A stretch of 64,000 bases of DNA from Rhyacophila brunnea. Its lineage: Eukaryota; Arthropoda; Insecta; Trichoptera; Rhyacophilidae. The DNA is taken from NCBI GenBank assembly GCA_022495005.1, contig JAGYXB010001603.1, positions 186,001-250,000 of the forward strand. Reading direction: 5' to 3'. Each line of letters opens with the position of its first letter. The first letter of the stretch is position 1. The translations under genes and the position numbers were made by a program. A model generated the notes under the pieces. That model saw nothing but the letters and a program-made list of their open reading frames with translations. It ran no database searches and was not told where the DNA came from. Of this stretch, positions 56,501 to 62,149 are shown piece by piece.

Positions 56501-57194
56501 GAAAGAAATAAAACCAAGAAAGGAAAACAATTTCATTTAATGTTCCATGGATTTTTTTTTTCTAAAAATGCAGAATATGTTAATGGTGTTAAAAATATAC
56601 AGTACTTATATAATTATTAATATTCGTTATTTTACATACAATATAATTTATTTTAAAGAGAGTATGTAACCATTTTTACTTGATGTAAATTTATTATGTG
56701 TAAGTATTTAACTATGAGAAAAGTACATGCATTTTTACACAATAGTTTGTATGTACTTATAGTAAATTAATATTGATGAAAAACCCATTATATTACATTG
56801 TCTGTGTCTTCACATTTAATGAACATGGATTTTTATATGATGAACATCGAACACATCAATTAAATTAATATTTGACACGTTTGTTTGGTTTTGTTTACTA
56901 CAGGTGCAATTCTTACTATTGGTTCTTCACTTCTCAATGACCGTCATTACTCCGAACTGCGAATATCCATCCTGGGTAGCAGCTGTTGTCGTTCCACAAA
57001 ATCTCTTCATGCTTTTACTCTTCGGTGATTTCTACAGAAAATCTTATTTGAGAAAGCCCAAGGAGAGTAGCACTAACAATGGAAATAGTGTATCCAACAT
57101 AGAAAGTTCAAAAATAGTTAAAAAAGAAAGCAATGGAATCCATGCCAATGGAAACCACGTGTCCAATGGCAATTACAAATCAAAATCTAATTAA
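8524..57194 (+). CDS. ELOVL-family very-long-chain fatty-acid elongase, six coding exons
   Basis: Predicted 302-residue membrane enzyme of the ELO/ELOVL family. These proteins act in the endoplasmic reticulum and catalyse the condensation of a long-chain acyl-CoA with malonyl-CoA, the first step of two-carbon elongation. Joining 8524-8569, 28082-28272, 34286-34423, 36288-36393, 55659-55795 and 56904-57194 gives 909 nt in one frame with matching phases (1,0,0,1,0). Visible family blocks: DPRT and SPFP near residues 16-28, LGP..MENR..F near 44-54, CQPVDFS at 93-99, LLDTVFFVLRKK at 122-133, catalytic histidine box HVYHH at 141-145, PGGHG at 160-164, HMIMYGYY at 175-182 and TQIQIVQF at 202-209. 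Several hydrophobic stretches fit a seven-helix protein. The Asn/Ser-rich tail ends KSKSN, a KxKxx ER-retrieval signal. It is closest to insect ELOVL1/4/7-like proteins; the acyl-chain preference cannot be read from sequence. Exon 1 is the least certain part. Confidence 0.88.
8780..8885 (+). repeat. Possible tRNA-derived SINE head
   Basis: Contains a B-box-like TGTTTGATTCCCGGCG near 8858-8873 and shares aagttccctggta with the segment near 21478. No foldable tRNA with paired acceptor stem is visible. Confidence 0.3.
9676..9745 (-). mobile_element. RTE-type LINE fragment
   Basis: On the minus strand it reads KLRVAQRGMK, matching the RVAQRGMERAML motif found near the C-terminus of RTE-clade reverse transcriptases. 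It ends in frame damage. The related sequence at 26315-26340 confirms the family. Confidence 0.5.
9746..13150. other. Intronic stretch without recognised genes
   Basis: AT-rich DNA. It holds short palindromes near 10525-10610 and the hairpin at 11950-11998 but no coding signal. Confidence 0.45.
11950..11998. repeat. Perfect 15-bp inverted repeat
   Basis: TACACACGCTCATGT (11950-11964) is exactly complementary to 11984-11998, with a 19-nt loop. Probably the end-to-end relic of a small foldback element. Confidence 0.55.
13160..13420. repeat. Dispersed repeat (CACAGACGTACAG family), copy 1
   Basis: The segment 13163-13204 (cacagacgtacagttttcgt...) is about 95% identical, inverted, to 17417-17458. 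A second internal copy of the motif (catagacggacagttttcga) lies at 13261-13280. GC-rich relative to the flanks. Probably a non-autonomous DNA element; ends not fixed. Confidence 0.5.
13815..14055 (+). repeat. tRNA-derived SINE
   Basis: The head has an A-box-like TGGCCGAGCGGC (about 13824) and a B box GGTTCGAATC within the stem CCCAGGTTCGAATCTTGGG (about 13865-13883), as in Leu/Ser tRNAs. The acceptor ends do not pair, so it is not a working tRNA. The 3' body ends near GGATCGGACATGGT. The same 3' body appears inverted at 37842-37920. Confidence 0.65.
14490..14640. repeat. Degenerate GC-rich tandem repeat
   Basis: Roughly 30-36-bp units each with GGCGTTCCTGTTCGT or a variant (14526, 14555, 14585). 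Related copies lie at 17248-17270 and, inverted, 1500-1550. Not coding: frames across it share no family. Confidence 0.5.
15903..15985 (+). mobile_element. RTE-type LINE 3' end
   Basis: Reads REAFIQHWIDRG then a stop, matching the EAYVQQW C-terminus of RTE-like elements, followed by ggttgatggg. Only the extreme 3' end survives. Confidence 0.55.
15986..17240. other. Intronic stretch without recognised genes
   Basis: AT-rich DNA with no supported coding, RNA or transposon feature. Confidence 0.45.
17245..17462. repeat. Dispersed repeat (CACAGAC family), copy 2
   Basis: Starts with GAGCGTTCCTGTTCGTGAAA. It contains inverted words CCACAGACAATAACTGTACG (about 17290) and ACTGTACGTCTGTGG (about 17438), the look of terminal inverted repeats of a small DNA element of about 180 bp. 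Inverted relative of 13160-13204. Confidence 0.5.
17545..17720 (+). repeat. Possible tRNA-derived SINE
   Basis: B-box-like AGGTTTGATCC near 17581 after GTATCGCCTCTCATCCAGGG, with a tail containing tttcacttcac that also occurs at 21630-21641. Confidence 0.35.
18350..18860. repeat. Dispersed repeat, copy 1 (pairs with 61370-61630)
   Basis: Three collinear blocks match 61370-61630: 18358-18450, 18480-18525 and 18755-18850. Shared words include GGAACTGAAATACCTAAC-type starts and GCTCTCGGTTTATGCACTGA. About 220 bp at 18530-18750 is absent from the other copy. No open frame is conserved between copies, so it is non-coding repeat DNA. Confidence 0.6.
18943..19814. mobile_element. 872-bp element with ~200-bp terminal inverted repeats
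   Basis: Left arm 18943-19147 and right arm 19617-19814 are inverted copies over about 200 bp with few differences. The ends read ACATGCTCGTCGTAGGTCAA. The 470-bp core has only AT-driven frames and no transposase. The flanks (CCC on both sides) hint at a 3-bp duplication but this is weak. Looks like a recent long-TIR non-autonomous DNA transposon. Confidence 0.75.
21505..21645 (+). repeat. Possible SINE-like segment
   Basis: GC-rich head GTAGCGTTTGACTGCACATC followed by a degenerate B box (gggtagagttcaccc) and a tail sharing tttcacttcac with 17685. Weak evidence. Confidence 0.3.
21820..22955. repeat. Three-copy alternating inverted repeat array
   Basis: Unit a (about 21824-22140, +), unit b (about 22160-22486, inverted) and unit c (about 22491-22880, +) are the same sequence. 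All carry AAAGGATTTCAAGTTATACA or inner words such as TTGCAAGCTTCGTATTTTYCCGTTAGGT and GACCCTGCAAC(A/G)AATTC. A fourth partial end follows at 22895-22950. Further short relatives lie near 20535-20565 and 58866-58900. No coding sequence. Confidence 0.75.
23120..24229 (-). mobile_element. PIF/Harbinger DNA transposon, 1110 bp, deleted derivative
   Basis: Terminal inverted repeats TGGTACGTTTACATTTGACAC and, inverted at the right end, TGGTACGTTTACATCTGACAC. A TTA target duplication lies at 23117-23119 and 24230-24232, as expected for PIF/Harbinger. Subterminal ATGTAAACACCGC words occur in inverted orientation. It carries only the N-terminal part of the nuclease. Confidence 0.88.
23638..24018 (-). 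pseudogene. Harbinger (HARBI1-like) transposase N-terminal fragment
   Basis: A 126-codon open frame with RWVREWIQRREELGAFRLM, then EFKIEDPTQFVNF and ERLTVTLRYLAL. These are the N-terminal helix-rich region and the EKLAVTLRFLATG motif of HARBI1-like nucleases. The DDE catalytic domain that should follow is absent. The frame runs instead into unrelated residues and a stop, so it is a product of internal deletion. The reading frame itself is intact, which suggests a fairly recent deletion. Confidence 0.8.
24661..24977. repeat. Foldback repeat with ~90-bp arms
   Basis: Left arm 24661-24755 (ends ATCTATTTTCAAATAG outward) and right arm 24892-24977 are inverted copies with moderate divergence and a 136-bp AT-only spacer. 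The arms share TTTGACCATAG and ACTGTAA words. MITE-like; target duplication not resolved. Confidence 0.65.
25250..25560 (-). mobile_element. RTE-type LINE 3' end, decayed
   Basis: Minus strand reads VTNQMQWQWVGHVARRVDNR, then NAVIQ and a broken RWIDEL stretch, the C-terminus of RTE-like RT polyproteins. It ends with an (ATG/GTG)n-type 3' tail around 25250-25275, usual for this clade. Stops and frameshifts throughout. Confidence 0.7.
25994..26330 (-). mobile_element. RTE-type LINE 3' end, second copy
   Basis: An open minus-strand frame (26060-26320) reads MEKCMLSKTRKD, TKWQWAGYVARRVDNRWT, NAVIQWYPRG and RPKTRWIDELIKFGG. This is the same C-terminal domain as at 25250-25560 but better preserved. 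The 3' tail has ATGATGACA at about 25994-26003. It is 5'-truncated, as usual for LINE insertions, and lies in the same orientation as the neighbouring copy. Confidence 0.75.
26331..28000. other. Intronic stretch with unassigned GC-richer islands
   Basis: Islands at 26620-26800, 27077-27307 and 27490-27620 are richer in GC than the surroundings and probably transposon relics. The last one, minus strand, loosely resembles LINE C-termini, but I cannot place any of them. Confidence 0.35.
28082..28272 (+). CDS. Elongase exon 2
   Basis: The acceptor is tttcatttccag before 28082 and the donor CGG|GTAAAT follows 28272. It encodes residues 16-79. It carries the family blocks DPRTASWPL, SPFP, LGPRWMENRPPF and YNAGQI, with two hydrophobic stretches that make the first membrane segments. 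The exon is 191 nt, enters in phase 1 and leaves in phase 0. Composition is clearly less AT-rich than the flanks. Confidence 0.93.
30049..30095 (+). mobile_element. RTE-type LINE 3' end scrap
   Basis: CCTTCATCCAACAGTGAATA followed by ctccggctcttgatgttgat resembles the 3' end at 15935-15975. Very short, so the call is tentative. Confidence 0.35.
32103..32429. mobile_element. hAT-type MITE, 327 bp, old
   Basis: Left end CATGAGTGTTTAACCTTTTG; right end, inverted, CAGGCGTGTCCAACCCGCGG. Both are variants of the widespread hAT end CAGGSGTGTCCAACC. Flanking 8-mers GTCTAAAT (32095-32102) and CTCAAAAT (32430-32437) match at six of eight positions, a decayed target duplication. No coding sequence. Confidence 0.6.
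33435..34082 (+). mobile_element. Non-LTR retrotransposon 3' end with (AAAT)n tail
   Basis: An open frame 33472-33840 ends with SLESHRSLLLLKHFCLL, NLHAPVNYL, APLARGARLVNALPKNIDIF and a stop. This pattern is typical of the C-terminal end of CR1/jockey-superfamily ORF2 proteins after the RT domain. A 3' UTR follows, ending in ttaaataaataaataaat at 34060-34080, a microsatellite-type LINE tail. Only the last 120 or so codons survive, a normal 5' truncation, and the frame is unusually intact. The exact clade is uncertain. Confidence 0.6.
34286..34423 (+). CDS. Elongase exon 3
   Basis: The acceptor is tttatgtttcag and the donor is ACA|GTAAGA. This is 138 nt in phase 0, residues 80-125, containing WGGYYKLVCQPVDFS and KLTDLLDT. 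The CQPVD block (luminal loop) and the LLDT run leading into FFVLRKK are family landmarks. It joins exon 4 as LLDT|VFFVLRKK. Confidence 0.93.
35690..35745 (+). mobile_element. RTE-type LINE 3' end scrap
   Basis: GAAGTCTTCACCCAGTAATG and the following gttgat word resemble the RTE 3' end at 15935-15975. Too short to classify firmly. Confidence 0.35.
35813..36227. mobile_element. 415-bp MITE with 8-bp target duplication
   Basis: Each end carries two tandem GACAAAACAGAACA(GT) units in inverted orientation. Flanking 8-mers TCTAATTA at 35805-35812 and 36228-36235 are identical. The outermost bases (GTAACCG / CGGTTCC inverted) are less conserved. The core contains a short telomere-like run. No transposase; superfamily unclear, since the ends do not read CAG as in hAT. 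Confidence 0.75.
35898..35914. repeat. Short (TTAGG)n run
   Basis: GGTTAGGTTAGGTTAGG is 3.4 units of the insect telomere repeat, inside the MITE at 35813-36227. Length is compatible with chance or with internal MITE sequence. Confidence 0.6.
36288..36393 (+). CDS. Elongase exon 4 with the HxxHH catalytic box
   Basis: The acceptor is attattttctag and the donor is CAG|GTAAGA. It is 106 nt, enters in phase 0 and leaves in phase 1. It encodes VFFVLRKK, then LHVYHHTGMVV. The histidine box H141-V-Y-H144-H145 is intact, so the active site is not obviously damaged. The residue usually Gln four before the Leu of LHV (KKxxQVTFLH) is His136 here. Confidence 0.94.
37020..37790 (+). mobile_element. Heavily decayed LINE reverse transcriptase
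   Basis: Pieces in different frames run in RT order. TGMKQGY and FNIIIDKLIE (about 37040-37110) come from motif B. IVCDADSAITIGE (about 37155-37193) is the YADD region with Tyr and Asp lost. RCKFVIMN with EFRYLEV-like sequence (37310-37380) and RWGRKRRISWNTHVKRIG (about 37665-37725) are C-terminal. Many stops and frameshifts; an old RTE-like copy. Confidence 0.55.
37842..37920 (-). repeat. 3' half of the SINE family seen at 13815-14055
   Basis: Inverted sequence matches ATAAAACCTCCACCCCGTGA and GATCGGACATGGT, the body and end of that SINE. The tRNA-like head is missing. Confidence 0.55.
49550..49810. repeat. ~260-bp foldback MITE
   Basis: Left arm GGTTTATTCTATACACAAGG (from 49550) and its inverted counterpart ending at 49810, each followed inward by GGCTATCGACG and TTATCATATTTAT. 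The right arm carries an extra GCCGATAGCC unit. Core non-coding. Confidence 0.7.
49811..50656. other. Intronic stretch without recognised genes
   Basis: AT-rich apart from a GC-richer patch at 49875-49975 of unknown origin. No supported feature. Confidence 0.4.
50657..51785 (-). mobile_element. RTE-clade LINE, 5'-truncated 1.1-kb copy
   Basis: The minus strand carries the second half of an RT and the full C-terminal domain in one frame, ending with a TAG at 50689-50691. A short 3' end with the microsatellite (ATC)n/(GATGAT)n follows, at about 50657-50685. Small 3' UTRs with such tails are usual for RTE elements. It lies antisense to the elongase gene inside intron 4. Confidence 0.85.
50689..51780 (-). 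pseudogene. RTE reverse transcriptase remnant with dead motif A
   Basis: From about 51780 the frame reads INFKTAYSLRETLWKIL, LRQGDSLSPLLFNLALE (motif B), LGYADDLVILG (motif C, YADD at 51463-51474), AEKTKYL, QFRYLG and YGCET. A single TAA at 51043-51045 interrupts it. The same frame then continues with ILRRILGPIKED, RRLRWAGHVVRCEE, RPLGRPRKRW and ends MDLNGP. In motif A the expected catalytic Asp of the DFK..YD pattern is Asn (codon 51757-51759), and the second Asp is missing. It is therefore inactive twice over, yet shows almost no frameshifts, so insertion was fairly recent. Confidence 0.85.
51786..52965. other. Intronic stretch without recognised genes
   Basis: AT-rich DNA. A GC-richer patch at 51860-51980 is unassigned. 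Confidence 0.4.
52970..53520 (+). pseudogene. Mariner-type transposase relic
   Basis: Pieces of a mariner/SETMAR-like DDE transposase in order: EKFTLWC (about 53010), a FFEN segment (about 53070), LQQNGTACQNT (about 53193-53225, expected QQDGA.CHTA), NWPSKLYDLE (expected WPPRSPDL), YSYKPKTIPDLKNSIR near 53361-53400 and CQRSRDGYSNNV (about 53475). The pieces lie in different frames with stops between them. The catalytic Asp of QQDGA is Asn. An open frame at 53128-53433 covers the middle but switches away from the family frame. Terminal inverted repeats were not found. Confidence 0.7.
53616..55432 (-). mobile_element. Helitron, 1.8 kb, internally deleted
   Basis: Read on the minus strand it starts TCTCTGTATATATAAAAATC (55432 downward) and ends GCCGGGTCAGCTAG at 53616. 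Host A precedes and host T follows, giving the 5'-TC..CTAG-3' ends and A|T insertion without duplication that define Helitrons. It encodes only the N-terminal part of the Rep/helicase protein. The ends belong to a family very common in arthropods. Confidence 0.85.
53792..54942 (-). pseudogene. Helitron Rep N-terminal region, frameshifted
   Basis: Pieces in transcription order: a start near 54921 with MPVRLKGGHLGRRTNKA and Arg-rich RASQS repeats; 54586-54284 with CPHCHALKFKHESAGMCC, a zinc-binding Cys cluster, and FNSYFQMTSFGA; 54330-53902 with HKFLQIYFMGG and LLNEHNELLKFFKAH; 54058-53792 with RRFNAPVVDDIAGIMVG and HRSYDALQYPLIFW. These are hallmarks of the Helitron_like_N region. The HUH endonuclease motif and the helicase domain are missing. 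At least three frameshifts or stops are present, so it is non-functional. Confidence 0.85.
55659..55795 (+). CDS. Elongase exon 5
   Basis: The acceptor is tttttaatttgcag and the donor is ATC|GTAAGT. It is 137 nt and completes the split Gly codon of PGGHG. It encodes GGHGTLLGVINSVVHMIMYGYY and ends TQIQI. The HxxMYxYY motif is intact. The WW pair usually seen before KKYLT is replaced by a Gly-Leu stretch before KKHIT. The Helitron described at 53616-55432 ends 226 bp upstream. Confidence 0.93.
55796..56903 (+). other. Elongase intron 5
   Basis: A 1.1-kb AT-rich intron with no transposon that I can classify. Confidence 0.85.
56904..57194 (+). CDS. Elongase exon 6 and stop codon
   Basis: The acceptor is gtttactacag. 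The exon opens VQFLLLVLHF, completing the conserved TxxQxxQF block, then gives the last hydrophobic helix (QNLFMLLLFGDFY) and a polar Asn/Ser/Lys-rich cytosolic tail. It stops with TAA at 57192-57194. The last residues KSKSN fit a KxKxx dilysine signal for ER retrieval, as in other ELOVLs. Confidence 0.95.
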   Translation: MQFLLLVLHFSMTVITPNCEYPSWVAAVVVPQNLFMLLLFGDFYRKSYLRKPKESSTNNGNSVSNIESSKIVKKESNGIHANGNHVSNGNYKSKSN

Positions 57195-58035
57195 TAAATC
57201 TGTTAATCTAATTCAGTGTCAAATTAAAACATTTATTTAAAGTAGACACATTTTATTAGATTTTATCATAATATTATTGATTTGTATCGGTTATTAAAAT
57301 ATATAGGTTCATGTAAAGAATAGTTAACCTAAATTAAATTGAATTTGAATTAACTAGATTTTACGTAAATACTTTTAAAATTGAAATAGTTTTTCAATTT
57401 TGAAATTTGATATAAAATATCTGTTTATAGTAGATTAAATAGTTTGCGATCATCTTATAGAGACCATTTTGTTAGTTTATGCAAGCATTGTTTCGTAATT
57501 TCAACTACAAGTAATCAGTACCAATTTTTTTATATTTAATCACTTGTAAAATATTAGAAGTGAGTTTATTGATAGAAAAATTATATACTTATGTAGATAC
57601 CACAATATTGTGAAAAATACAGTAACTATACAAATTATTTTGAATGAAACTAAGAGTCAAATCATTAGTGTTTAAAGAAAAAAGACGTAAGTAAGCAATC
57701 CTTTAGTGCAATCAGATTAATTAGGTACATTAATTAATTTGAATCAATAGTAGATTATAGTTTTTTTATTTAAATGATAGGGTTTTTTCTATTAAACTAA
57801 CATAGTATACAATATTTAGTCAATACATTATATTATAAGACTTAGTAAGTAATACAAAATTATTTAAATATTTTTTTACCATTTGTTTAAATGCCTGAAA
57901 CTTATATTCACCGTAATATTAGTTTAGTTAAAAACATAAAATTACTATAGGTAGATAATGTAAAACTAAAACTAGTGTTAAGAAAATGTAAATAAGTTAT
58001 AAAGTGTTTAATAAATAGTTTTTGTATTTTCAGTG
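57195..58035 (+). other. 3' UTR of the elongase with likely poly(A) site
   Basis: AT-rich untranslated stretch. An AATAAA hexamer lies at 58010-58015, followed within 30 bases by a T/GT-rich run (gtgtttttttttgg), the usual downstream cleavage element. Earlier AATAAA-like words exist, so shorter 3' ends are possible. Confidence 0.55.
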
Positions 58036-59090
58036 TGTTTTTTTTTTGGATTTTCACCTTAAATGAAATATATCTATAATGTACATATACCTACATACAT
58101 GATGTCATATCATTATAAAATTATTACGCATGCAGTAAGTATATTGTTATTCATACTATACACACACTTTTACTTGTAATTGTAATGGCATATAAATACA
58201 TTTCTATGGGACCTCTGATGTAAAAAATGACTTCAGAGGAAAGTGTTCCGCTAATAGGGGCACATAGTATCAGAATACAAAGCATGTAATTTTATACAAT
58301 TTATTAGCAATTTATATTTAAAAGTATTTTACATAAATAATATGTATCTAAATGATTACAATATTTTATGGATTAAAAGATAAACTTACAATAGAAAAAA
58401 AAGTTATAAAATGTACATTCGTTAATTACTTTTTTAATCATTTATAATTTTAGGTAATTTTATATTTTTTTTTGAAAAACATCAATTTTTCTATAAAAAA
58501 AATATGTTCAACTTATGTTTTTTTTTTTAAATTTATTTCGAATAAAATTTCGATATTGCTCGATTTGATATAAATAAAAGTTTTTAAAGCTATATATTTT
58601 TTATGGACTTAATAATAAACTTAATAAATGACATTAATTTAAAAATACTCTTCAGGCATTGTGCATAATAGTCGAGCAGAGTGATACGTACCTAAATATC
58701 TTCTATTTTTTTTACTTTGCCCGGGCGTTACTTTATGGATACTGATATAAAGAATTTGTGATTGTAATTTTATGTCGGAATAATATTTTTACATTTTATT
58801 AATTGAAAATAAAATTTTTCGTCAAATCACTATTGGAAATTATCAATAAATTGTATTATATGTACATATTGCATGCTTCGTATTTTATCGCTAGATGACC
58901 CATAGTATAATTACTAATATCTACACTGCAACTCGTTTAAAATTAATTAACAATAGAAACAATAACAGAAAATTCAATCTAATATGACTTGTCAATAATT
59001 ACCTTGTAATAGGCAGTTTGATTTTTTCTTTATAGGTGTCTGATCCATTTTTTTTTAAAATATTGTTTTTGGTTTTGAAACAAAATTTTT
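58036..59090. other. Intergenic, with a diverged copy of the 22-kb array unit
   Basis: Fragments such as tgcatgcttcgtattttatc (58870) and gataaacttacaat (58380) resemble the units at 21820-22955. No gene seen. Confidence 0.4.
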
Positions 59091-59113
59091 GTTGTTGTTA
59101 ATTCTACGATATC

Positions 59114-59239
59114 TAGGAGTTATTTATGTTGACAGCCGTTTTTGGACTATGAACCCAGCTTCGGAAAGGTTGACTATAACTGATGTTGGAGATTACTATA
59201 ACCTTCCTCCAATTTTTGATGGTGGTGACAGAGCGAGTG
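59114..59239 (+). other. Orphan exon-like segment, unrecognised
   Basis: Within an open frame at 59089-59385, codons 59114-59239 are clearly less AT-rich than the flanks and read YLGVI, DSRFWTMNPASE, TITDVGDYYNLPPIFDGG. The segment ends at a good donor, AGTGG|GTATAAGT (intron would start at 59240), with a weak acceptor ATATCTAG before 59116. After the donor the frame turns into AT-driven Leu/Ile/Tyr residues. It could be a single exon of a neighbouring gene or a transposon scrap. I recognise no family. Confidence 0.3.
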
Positions 59240-59269
59240 GGTATAAGTATATGTTATTATTTATTACAC

Positions 59270-61345
59270 TTCTCGTTCACATAGTACAGTACTCATTCTG
59301 TTATATTCTGTTGTATTATTTAAGTAACTATTTAAAAAAAATAATATTATATATTTATATGGATTTTAATATCATTGAGTGTTAAAACGGTTTATAAAGA
59401 GGTGTATTAAACAGATAAACATTTAAATAAATAATGTTATCATTAGTCCTTTTATATAATATGTAAAAACTGATATAATAACTTATTGTTGATCATTTTC
59501 CAATGTACCCCGCATTTTTCCCGAATATATCCGACATTGAGAAAGCCTGTTACATCTCTCGTTAGGTACCCCCAGGATATTTGCGGTGTCCCATCAGTTG
59601 CATATTATCGTGATATATTTACGGGGCTGTCAGTTATACTTCCAACGTAAGGCACGTCAAAATATAATCTTGATATAATGTTAGAAGGACGGTAATTAGC
59701 GAACAGTGACTCTCGCTGGACAAAATACTACATGACGATATTATAATCTTGCTGTCCTAGCAAGGATGGTATCTGTCAACCTACACAACCTGTCAACATA
59801 CCTCACAGACAAATTGTCAGAATGTTAATCTGCATTCTGCAATATAGCACTCGATCCATGGCGGTCGAGGATCAGATCGGAATTTACCAAAGGACGGCAA
59901 CACAGGCTTCACATGCGACAATTAAGGCTAACGCACTGAGCACTTAACCCAGTTCCTGCCATTTTCAAGTTAAATGATTTCGTTTAATAGAAAATGGCCG
60001 AAATGCACAAGTTGCTGAAAACATCTTTTAGGACTATCCGATGATGGGGTCCGTTTAAATGAAACTGTTTGCTAGGGTCCGTCCACATACTCATGTAACA
60101 GACCACGTCGATTTAATATCAACGAATGCCAATTTTGAGGCATTCGAGAAATTTGTTGCGTCGTGTGGACAAAAGAATAATTCAGATTTCTCCAAAGATT
60201 CATCAATTTATACTTCTGATTCCTCTAGTATGGCAGGGTTTCAGTACAAATGTACAGATAGCACCAAATGTCACTAAAGGAAAATGACAGTTGATGAATT
60301 CAAGACGTTCTTTTTAATTTTTGGATTTTTTAAAAAAAATCATGGTTTTTTTATATCATTAGGCACATGCAGCTTCATCTCGGGACAAGGAAGTAAGGTA
60401 CCTACTAAAATATTTTCATTTTAAAACAAAAACAACAACACAATGGAAGGCGGCCGTGCACCAACCACGGCTGCATTTACATTCTGAGAGATAGGCTAAC
60501 TCAAATCATTGACCTCCTTCCTCACGGTTTCCCAACGAGGACTATTTTGATGAAAACTCATTTTTTTGTTATGCGTTGGACATGGTCTATTCAATTTTAC
60601 AAGGGTGGAGAGTTTCGGTTTCTGATAGAGGAGGAACACATTTTTTTCGCATTGCGGCCACGACGAAATCTCTTTATAACAGTGTTGGTGTCATTTGAAA
60701 GTAACGTTATCAATACCTAAATGAGTCACGTGCACTACCAGAAGATTTTGACATCATTCTGCATGCGGTACTCAACGCATCGTGATACACATTTCTCCAC
60801 ACTCTACCTTGACTTACGGGTCTGTATATCCTACGAAAGTTTTTCCTTTGAGACTTTTAGCGTATATAATTGGTAGCACCTAGAAATATATATATTTTTT
60901 TTTATTTGAAGGAGAGAGGATCCGGACTGCCTATTGCGTGGGTGCTTGATCACACAATCTTAGAAATAGACAGAAGCCTTACTAGTGGTGATCATAAAAC
61001 TTAACACTGTTCTTTAAAATTGAATAATGTCGTTGTTTAAATCATTTTCATTAAACATACAATCGGCTGTAAAATCATTTTTAAATAAATACATGCAATA
61101 AAACAATACATATGCTATAAACTCTCATGGTCAAGAGCATAAAAGCAGGTGAAGTTCAAATAATTTATAAAAAAAACTGATAGGTACTTTTGATTATGCT
61201 GTTGTTGGCACAAAATTAATACTATACTTATCTGTTTGTACCCATAACCAATACTGAAAAAATTCTTATCGATTTTTCTAAAATTAATAATTATTGAAGG
61301 ATTAATTATCAATCGTTATCTTCATAATTTATCGAGAAAGAGGAA
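59270..61345. other. Intergenic stretch with GC-richer unassigned DNA
   Basis: Blocks at 59500-60000, 60059-60290 and 60440-60860 are richer in GC and codon-like but broken, and probably old transposons. The segment 59840-59945, inverted, has weak A-box- and B-box-like words of a SINE head. No gene is supported; the 72-codon frame at 60059-60277 matches nothing I know. Confidence 0.35.
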
Positions 61346-61364
61346 GGACCGTGACCAGGGAACT

Positions 61365-61630
61365 CAGAAACAATGGAAACTGAAATACCTAACAAGTAAA
61401 GAGAAGCACGCAACCGATCTCGAATAAGGAAGAATACGGGATAAATTTAAGCACGTGTCAACAATACATCATACGTCGAATACTGACAACTGCTCTCGGT
61501 TTATACATTGACGCTCATTCAATGGTGGTGTATTACACACGCTATTGGACGTCTATAATGCGTGGTTCATTTTCGTCGGACACTCACACATTTAAAGCCC
61601 TGCGTCAAAATTTACTGTATTGGTATATAG
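61365..61630. repeat. Dispersed repeat, copy 2 (pairs with 18350-18860)
   Basis: Collinear with 18358-18850 in three blocks, for example GCTCTCGGTTTATACATTGA (61493) and GGTTCATTTTCGTCGGACAC (61563). It lacks about 220 bp present in the other copy. Its right end meets the hAT MITE at 61631. Confidence 0.6.
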
Positions 61631-62087
61631 CAGTGGTCTCCAAACTCAACATGAATGTGAGCTACTTATAAATATTCCTTCTTTATATTTTTTTATCACC
61701 GTCTTTTATCTTACTATTCATAATATTAGTATTATTATTGTATTACATACTTAAATAAATTAGGACATCGGGCTTTCAATAACACATAAAATGCGTAGCT
61801 ACTTTAATTATTTATTTATAAACAAAACAATAATTGAAAGATATCTTGAAATAAGTGTGAGTAAAAGTAAAAATATTTAGTGAAAAGAATTGCATTCACT
61901 TTCCTTCACATTTTTTTCAATTCTCGGTTCTTAATCAATCTTAATTTCAGTCTCTACGACTTAGGTTGTGCTTCCAGAATGTAAGTTTGTTGGAAAATGC
62001 TTGTACTTTAGAGATCATTCCCGCAAACTACAGAAAATGCCGCCGCGAGCTATTGGTAGCTCGCGACCGACCGTTTGGCGATCACTG
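61631..62087. mobile_element. hAT-type MITE, 457 bp
   Basis: Ends CAGTGGTCTCCAAACT and, inverted, CAGTGATCGCCAAACG. A perfect 8-bp duplication GTATATAG lies at 61623-61630 and 62088-62095. The inner right end has GCTCGCG words and the left end GAGCTAC. No transposase; a non-autonomous hAT distinct from the two at 3-6 kb. Confidence 0.82.
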
Positions 62088-62149
62088 GTATATAGCCTAC
62101 AGGAATTGTGTTTATTATTTTTTCAGTGACCGTGACCAAGATATATATT

